The notes below the pieces were generated by a model. It made no database searches. It was not told the origin of the DNA and was given only the letters and a program-made list of their open reading frames with translations. A stretch of 64,000 nt of DNA, from the NCBI GenBank assembly GCA_000721375.1, contig JOGW01000014.1, positions 140,328-204,327 of the forward strand, read 5' to 3'. Shown here piece after piece: positions 59,261 to 64,000 of the stretch. This DNA comes from Streptomyces sp. NRRL B-3428. Its GTDB lineage: Bacteria; Actinomycetota; Actinomycetes; Streptomycetales; Streptomycetaceae. A program made the translations under genes and the position numbers. Position 1 is the stretch's first letter. The number at the start of each line of letters is the position of its first letter.

Positions 59261-59754
59261 CGGATCTCGGGCTTGGCCGGGGCGAGGACCTTGCGGGCGC
59301 GGTCGCGCACCGTGTGCGGGGTGGCGGCGAGCTGACGGCAGGCCTCGCACCAGGTGTCGGAGTGCCGGGCCGCGCGGGTCGCCGCGGTGGCGTCGTCGAA
59401 GAACAGCGGATCGCTCTGGTGCGTCAGGCACTCGACCTCGTAGCGGTCGCCGCGCGCGGACGCGCCCTTGGAGCTCTTGGAGGTCGCCTGGGTGTCCCGC
59501 AGGACGACCCGGGCTCCGGTGTCACGGCGCGTGAACACCCGGCCCTCCGCGTCCAGCTCGGCCAGCGCCCGACGCGCGGTCGCGACGGCCTGGCGGTGGG
59601 CGGCCACACTCTGCGGATTCGGTCCGATGGCCTGGGCCGCACGGGCTCTGGACCTGTCGAGGGCGAGTTCGACGCGCCGGGCGCGCACTCGCGCGGAGGC
59701 CTGCAGCCGCCTGCGGCGGGCGTGCTTATGGTCGTCCGGTATGCCGCTGCTCAT
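59212..59754 (-). CDS. Conserved protein with possible zinc-binding cluster
   Basis: I do not recognise a family. The 180-residue product has an Arg/Ala-rich helical N-terminus (ARVRARRVELALDRSRARAA), a region GDRYEVECLTHQSDPLFFDD with Cys and His, then WCEACRQLA, so a C-H-x-C-x2-C metal site is plausible. Pro/Arg-rich tail. The ATG has AGGAGA ten bases upstream. The last 49 bp are antisense to the BrkB gene. Confidence 0.72.
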   Translation of the reverse strand: MSSGIPDDHKHARRRRLQASARVRARRVELALDRSRARAAQAIGPNPQSVAAHRQAVATARRALAELDAEGRVFTRRDTGARVVLRDTQATSKSSKGASARGDRYEVECLTHQSDPLFFDDATAATRAARHSDTWCEACRQLAATPHTVRDRARKVLAPAKPEIRYTPPEPRLRFDPPAA

Positions 59755-60034
59755 TTCGCCTGTTCTCCTTCGGCTCCCCGAGGCTGCCGGAACCGGAGTT
59801 CCCCTGCGACCAGAATCCTGGCCGGGGCTCTCCGGGTGTCGACTGTAAGCAGGTTGCCGTAAGCCCGCATGCCGGGTCCGATTCGTACCGTAATCAATGC
59901 AGGTCAGGGTGGGTACGAGGAGGGGTGGACTGATGACGTGCGGGCATGGGCGTGGCAGGCTGCCTCCAGGCGCCGGACCGCCCGCGGAGGCCGCAGCGCC
60001 TGGATGACTTTGCCGTACGAGGGGGACTTCACCC

Positions 60035-61132
60035 ATGCCGATGATCCGCAGGCTGCGCCGCATCGTGCGCCGTGTGCAGCGCAAGGCGGTGGACCTCAGC
60101 CATCCGTCCCGCTCGCCGCTGGGCAGCGCGGTGGTGAACTGCGTGGTCTACCGCGGCGGCAAGCGCCAGTCCGGCTCCTGGGCGGGGCTGAGCGGCCCGG
60201 AGGCACTGCGGCGCGTACGCGAGGACGGCGAGGGCTTCGTATGGATCGGGCTTCATGAGCCCACCGAGCAGGAGATAGCCGCGCTCGCCGAGCCTTTCGG
60301 GCTGCATCCGCTGGCGGTCGAGGACGCGGTGCAGGCGCATCAGCGGCCCAAGGTGGCGCCGTACGACGACACGCTCTTCGCCGTCTTCAAGTCGGTCTGT
60401 TACGTCGAGCACGACGAACTCACCGCCACCAGCGAGGTGGTGGACACCGGCGAGATCATGGTCTTCACCGGCCGGGACTTCGTGATCACCGTCCGGCACG
60501 GCCGGCACGGCTCGCTGGGGCCGGTACGCGAACGGCTCGAAGCCGACCCCGATCAGCTGGCCAAGGGGCCTTCGTCGGTGCTGCACGCCATAGCGGACTT
60601 CGTGGTCGACGAGTACCTGAGCGTGGCGGACGCCGTGCAGCACGATCTCGACGCCGTGGAGACCCAGGTCTTCTCACCGGAGGCGGGCCGGGTGGACCCG
60701 GGCCGTATCTACCAGCTGAAGCGGGAACTCCTGGAGCTGAAGCGGGCCGTGGCACCGCTCGCCCGTCCGCTGAACACGCTCGCGGAGCGGCACAGCCCGC
60801 TGATCGACCCGGGTGTGCAGGCGTACTTCCGCGATGTCGGCGACCACCTGACCACGACGGTCGAGCAGATCGCGTCCTTCGACTCGCTGCTCGACTCGAT
60901 CCTGCAGGCGCATCTGGCGCAGGTGACCGTCGCGCAGAACGAGGACATGCGGAAGATCACCGCATGGGCCGCGGTGATCGCCGTGCCCACGATGGTGTGC
61001 GGTGTGTACGGGATGAACTTCGAGCACATGCCGGAACTCGGGTGGCGTTACGGGTACTTCATCGTCCTGTCGGTGACGGCCACGGCCTGTTTTCTGGTGC
61101 ACCGGAGTTTTCGGCGCAGGGGATGGCTGTAG
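60035..61132 (+). CDS. corA: CorA-type magnesium/cobalt transporter
   Basis: CorA is a pentameric divalent-cation channel. The 365-residue protein has a large cytoplasmic domain (FVWIGLHEPTEQEIAALAEP, PLAVEDAVQAHQRPKVAPYD) and two C-terminal membrane segments. The selectivity motif is VYGMNFEHMPEL, between ITAWAAVIAVPTMVCG and YFIVLSVTATACFLVHR. GGGGG lies eight bases before the ATG. The 280 bp upstream hold no gene that I can support. Confidence 0.94.
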   Translation: MPMIRRLRRIVRRVQRKAVDLSHPSRSPLGSAVVNCVVYRGGKRQSGSWAGLSGPEALRRVREDGEGFVWIGLHEPTEQEIAALAEPFGLHPLAVEDAVQAHQRPKVAPYDDTLFAVFKSVCYVEHDELTATSEVVDTGEIMVFTGRDFVITVRHGRHGSLGPVRERLEADPDQLAKGPSSVLHAIADFVVDEYLSVADAVQHDLDAVETQVFSPEAGRVDPGRIYQLKRELLELKRAVAPLARPLNTLAERHSPLIDPGVQAYFRDVGDHLTTTVEQIASFDSLLDSILQAHLAQVTVAQNEDMRKITAWAAVIAVPTMVCGVYGMNFEHMPELGWRYGYFIVLSVTATACFLVHRSFRRRGWL

Positions 61133-61150
61133 CCGCTCACGCGGAGTTGC

Positions 61151-61255
61151 TCAGGTCAGCGACTTGCTGAAGTGGAAAGCCGTGCTCAGGTCAGCGACTT
61201 GCTGAAGTGGAAAGCCGTGATCAGGTCAGCGACTTGCTGAAGTGGAAAGCCGTGA
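61151..61255. repeat. Three tandem 35-bp repeats at the 3' end of the GNAT gene
   Basis: Copies at 61151-61185, 61186-61220 and 61221-61255 are identical except for the last base (c, a, a). The third copy is the end of the GNAT coding sequence with its stop codon; the two others lie after the stop. Confidence 0.95.
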
Positions 61256-61649
61256 TGTCCATCCGCTCGCGCAGGTAGAAGCGGTGGGCGCCGGTGCGTT
61301 GCGTGCCGGAGTCCAAGTCGAGCTCGTGGCAGCCCAGTTCGCGGGCGCGCTCCTCCAGGTGGGCGAGCAGCGCGTGGCCGATGCCGCCCGAGCGGGCGTC
61401 CGCCGCCGCGACCAGGTCGTCGACGTAGAGCTGCTTGAGCGTCGAGGTGTTGATCACCACGCGCCAGCCCGCCGCACCCACGCAGCGGCCGTCGTCGTAC
61501 GCGGCGGTGAAACGCAGACCCTGCCCGTACCCCTCCGCGTAGATCTCGCGCAGCAGGTCCTCGGTGAGGTGCGGGCGCAGTTCGCGCAGGACGGGAAGCA
61601 GCTCGGAGCTCAGGCGCGGGTCCGAAGGCTCGATGTCGACGATCTTCAT
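61221..61649 (-). CDS. GNAT family N-acetyltransferase
   Basis: The 142-residue protein has the GNAT core: CVGAAGWRVVINTSTLKQLY and VDDLVAAADARSGGIGHALL contain the acetyl-CoA region, followed by LDLDSGTQRTGAHRFYLRER. The substrate is unknown. ATG at 61649 has no ribosome site; TACGCT six bases upstream could be a -10 box of a leaderless mRNA. Its last 11 codons and stop are duplicated twice downstream. Confidence 0.87.
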   Translation of the reverse strand: MKIVDIEPSDPRLSSELLPVLRELRPHLTEDLLREIYAEGYGQGLRFTAAYDDGRCVGAAGWRVVINTSTLKQLYVDDLVAAADARSGGIGHALLAHLEERARELGCHELDLDSGTQRTGAHRFYLRERMDITAFHFSKSLT

Positions 61650-61698
61650 ACGCCGAGCGTAGTCAGTAGTCCGCCGTACGGCTTCGCGGCCCGAAGCC

Positions 61699-62331
61699 TC
61701 AGGGGCTGGGCGCGGTGAGATACCGCTGGACCGTGGGCGCAAGCCAGTCGATCACGTCCGCGCGGTCCATCTCGACCAGCGGCGGGAAGCGCAGCACGTA
61801 GCGGGCGAGCGCCATGCCGAGGACCTGGGAGGCGGCGAGTGCGGCGCGGCGCGGGGCCTCGGCCGGGTCCGGGCAGACCTGCGCGGCGATGGGTCCGATC
61901 TGCTCCTTGAGGATCTGCTGCATGCGCTCGGCGCCCGCGGGGTTGGTCGCACCCACGCGCAGCAGGGCGGTGAGCACCTCGTCCTGCTCCCAGCGGTCGA
62001 GGAAGTGCGAGACGAGCACCCGCCCGATGTGGCCGGCCGGCTGGATCCGTACGTCCATGGGGGCCGGCAGGTCCAGGTCGAAAACCGCGGCTGCCGCGAA
62101 AAGGCCTTCCTTGTTGCCGAAGTAGCGCATCACCATCGACGGGTCGATCCGCGCGTCCTTGGCGATCGAGCGGATCGTGGCGCGCTCGTATCCGTCGGCG
62201 GCGAAGCGCTCCCGGGCGGCGGCGAGGATCGCGGCGCGGGTGGCGTCGGAGCGGCGGGGCTTGTCCGTGGGGGGCTTGTCCGTGGGGGTGCGGGGCGTGT
62301 CGGTGGGGGTGCGGGTCTCGGATTCCGGCAT
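61699..62331 (-). CDS. TetR/AcrR family transcriptional regulator
   Basis: The 210-residue protein has a Thr/Pro/Lys-rich N-terminus (TPTDTPRTPTDKPPTDKP), the TetR helix-turn-helix (about 31-75: AAILAAARERFAADGYERAT and SIAKDARIDPSMVMRYFGNK) and a C-terminal helical ligand domain. It is divergent from the flavin monooxygenase gene and probably represses it through CCAAC-N4-GTTGR sites in the shared promoter. Confidence 0.92.
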   Translation of the reverse strand: MPESETRTPTDTPRTPTDKPPTDKPRRSDATRAAILAAARERFAADGYERATIRSIAKDARIDPSMVMRYFGNKEGLFAAAAVFDLDLPAPMDVRIQPAGHIGRVLVSHFLDRWEQDEVLTALLRVGATNPAGAERMQQILKEQIGPIAAQVCPDPAEAPRRAALAASQVLGMALARYVLRFPPLVEMDRADVIDWLAPTVQRYLTAPSP

Positions 62332-62346
62332 GCCAACGATCGTAGG

Positions 62347-62416
62347 CCAACGGGTGTTGACAGTCCATCGCGGGGCGGCCTATCGTTGCCAACAAGCGTT
62401 GACCAACAAGCGTTGG
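62347..62416 (+). promoter_or_regulatory. Promoter and operator array of the monooxygenase gene
   Basis: TTGACA (62357-62362) and TATCGT (62381-62386) form a promoter with an 18-base spacer. Three copies of CCAAC-N4-GTTGR lie at 62347-62360, 62389-62402 and 62403-62416, overlapping the -35 box and the start of transcription, so a bound TetR protein would block it. Confidence 0.7.
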
Positions 62417-62434
62417 CATCCAGAGGAGGCCGCT

Positions 62435-63952
62435 GTGAACGGGACGAACGGGAACGGCACGAACGAGAACGGCACGACCGGCACGAACGACAGCGGTGCG
62501 ACCGGCAACGGCACGGCCGAGGCCCGCAGCACCGAGCAGCACGCCGCCACGGCCGCAGACGTCCTGATCGTCGGCGCGGGCCCCACCGGCCTGCTGCTCG
62601 CCGGTGATCTCGCCGCCGCCGGGATACGCGTGACCGTCCTGGAGAAGCGCCCGGCCAAGATCAGCAACCTGACCCGCGCCTTCGGTGTGCACGCCCGCAC
62701 GCTGGAGGTCCTGGACGCGCGCGGTCTCGCCGACGAGCTGATCCCCACCGGACGGCAGCTCACGCAGCTGCGGCTGTTCAGCTCGCTCTCGCTCGACCTC
62801 GCCACCCTGCCCTCCCGCTTCCCGTACCTCCTGAGCACGCCGCAGTACGAGGTGGAGAAGCTGCTGCACCGCCGGACGACCGAGCACGGGGTGACGTTCG
62901 TGCACGACGCGGAGGTGACCGGGCTGCGGCAGGACGCCGACGGTGTGACGGTCGAGGTGCGCGGCAGGGACGGCGCGAGCGCCACGTACCGGGCGCCCTA
63001 TGTCGTAGGTACGGACGGGGTGCGCAGCGCGGTCCGCGAGGCGCTCGGTCAGCCGTTCCCCGGCCAGTCCGTGATCAGCTCGATCGTGCTCGCCGACGTT
63101 CAGCTCGAGAGCGAGCCCGAGCTGACGGTGGCGGTCAACAGCGGGCAGGACGCGTTCGGTTTCATGATCCCGTTCGGTGACGGGTACTGGCGCGTGGGCG
63201 GCTGGAACCGCGAGCGCGCCGAGATCCCGGACGACGCCCCCACCTCGCTCGACGAGCTGCGCGACATCATCCGCCGCGCCTTCGGCTCGGACTTCGGGAT
63301 GCACGACGAGCGCTGGATCTCCCGCTTCCACAGCGACGAGCGCCAGGTGCCGCAGTACCGCACGGGCCGGGTCTTCCTCGCCGGTGACGCCGCGCACACC
63401 CACTCCCCCGCGGGCGGCCAGGGCATGAACACCGGTCTGCAGGACGCCAACAACCTCGGCTGGAAGCTGGCCGCGGTGCTCGACGGGCGCGCCCCGGACT
63501 CGCTGCTCGACACCTACCAGGACGAGCGCCACCCGGTGGGCTCCGCGGTACTGCGCAGCAGCGGCATGATCGTCCGCCTGGCGATGGCACACAACCCGGC
63601 CCAGCTGGCGGCGCGTTGGCTGGCCGCCAAGGTCATCAACAATGCGCCGCCGGTGAGCCGCAAGGCGATAGGCCAGATCACAGGCATCGGTTACGCGTAC
63701 GAGGCACCGCGCGGGTCGCACGCACTGGTGGGGCGGCGGGCCGAGGACGGGCGACTGTCCGATGGCACAAGGCTGTACGAGGCGCTGCGCGCCGGGCAGT
63801 TCGTGCTCGTCGGCCCGAAGGAGACACCGCTCCCTGCCGAGCTGGAGAGGCTGGTCGGGGAGGGGTGTGTGCGGGCGGAATGGGAGAACGGGGACGCGGG
63901 AGCTGCGGTGTTGGTGCGGCCTGATGGATATGTCGCCTGGGCTCAGGGGTGA
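62435..63952 (+). CDS. FAD-dependent aromatic-ring monooxygenase
   Basis: The enzyme hydroxylates an aromatic or polyketide substrate with NAD(P)H and oxygen. The 505-residue protein has a low-complexity Asn/Gly/Thr N-terminus, the FAD motif VGAGPTG at 46-52 and the second FAD motif FLAGDAAHTHSPAGGQGMNT near residue 310-330, plus LQDANNLGWKLAA. Its class includes PHBH-like and TetX-like hydroxylases. GAGGAGG lies five bases before the GTG. A divergent TetR gene controls it, so it may detoxify an inducer. Confidence 0.92.
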   Translation: MNGTNGNGTNENGTTGTNDSGATGNGTAEARSTEQHAATAADVLIVGAGPTGLLLAGDLAAAGIRVTVLEKRPAKISNLTRAFGVHARTLEVLDARGLADELIPTGRQLTQLRLFSSLSLDLATLPSRFPYLLSTPQYEVEKLLHRRTTEHGVTFVHDAEVTGLRQDADGVTVEVRGRDGASATYRAPYVVGTDGVRSAVREALGQPFPGQSVISSIVLADVQLESEPELTVAVNSGQDAFGFMIPFGDGYWRVGGWNRERAEIPDDAPTSLDELRDIIRRAFGSDFGMHDERWISRFHSDERQVPQYRTGRVFLAGDAAHTHSPAGGQGMNTGLQDANNLGWKLAAVLDGRAPDSLLDTYQDERHPVGSAVLRSSGMIVRLAMAHNPAQLAARWLAAKVINNAPPVSRKAIGQITGIGYAYEAPRGSHALVGRRAEDGRLSDGTRLYEALRAGQFVLVGPKETPLPAELERLVGEGCVRAEWENGDAGAAVLVRPDGYVAWAQG

Positions 63953-64000
63953 GGTGAGGGCTGGCTGGGGGCGGGCTCGATTGCGGCGGGCGGGGGGCGG

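Noticed and set aside
61151..61255. CRISPR array
   Set aside because: The three copies are directly adjacent, with no spacers, and one is part of a coding sequence.

Overview
The window is high-GC chromosomal DNA from a Streptomyces (or very close actinomycete). Grounds are the strong G/C third-codon bias, many GTG starts, long GC hairpin terminators, a futalosine-type menaquinone pathway, and a gene order that, from memory, matches the nuo-to-hemL part of the S. coelicolor core chromosome. No complete mobile element, CRISPR array, rRNA or tRNA was seen; the only trace of mobile DNA is a partial serine-recombinase-like gene near 54.4-54.8 kb.

Layout. 0-1.2 kb: leftward nuoA-nuoB-nuoC (nuoC cut by the edge), with a Rex-type operator upstream of nuoA. 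1.9-9.8 kb: secreted NlpC/P60 hydrolase, small secreted protein, LRR gene coupled to an unnamed WWxW-family gene, DUF952 protein, geranylgeranyl-reductase-family enzyme, GNAT, PASTA protein and a large zinc-ribbon membrane protein. 9.9-15.2 kb: leftward mqnC, a metal-ligand-less amidohydrolase-like gene, menG and glutaminase, behind a Ser/Thr kinase. 15.4-29.5 kb: esterase, mqnA, cold-shock gene, DsbA-like protein, trypsin-like protease with an apparent ATT start, acyl-CoA ligase and AraC regulator, two secreted hydrolases, MaoC protein, TetR, GNAT and a DUF5993/DsbB-like pair. 29.6-32.5 kb: phosphotransferase, DAACS symporter preceded by an unlisted 33-codon Cys-rich leader peptide, DUF4229 protein. 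32.5-43 kb: mqnE, Lrp/AsnC regulator, ubiX, rhomboid, deoxynucleoside kinase, SDR/XRE pair, and an overlapping ubiD-unknown-ubiA operon. 43.4-54.3 kb: oxygenase, SRPBCC, ECF sigma with coupled membrane protein, and the cytochrome c maturation operon resA-ccdA-resB-ccsB next to a deacetylase-like lipoprotein, histidine phosphatase and hemL. 54.3-64 kb: recombinase-domain fragment, L,D-transpeptidase, DUF5979-type surface protein, BrkB/YihY protein, CorA, GNAT with a triplicated 3' end, and a TetR/flavin-monooxygenase divergon.

How the genes fit together. The common thread is respiration. NuoA-C feeds the menaquinone pool. MqnA, MqnE, MqnC, UbiD/UbiX/UbiA-type enzymes and MenG make menaquinone through the futalosine route (mqnB and mqnD are not in the window). 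The geranylgeranyl-reductase-like enzyme may partly saturate its tail. HemL supplies heme precursor, and ResA/CcdA/ResB/CcsB mature c-type cytochromes. The Rex-like site on nuoA suggests NADH/NAD+ control.

No gene cluster looks like a wholly new system. The best leads are small: the Cys leader peptide on a transporter operon, the uncharacterised protein translationally locked between UbiD and UbiA, the degenerate amidohydrolase beside mqnC, the ATT-start protease, and several short tandem-repeat arrays at gene ends and in promoters.
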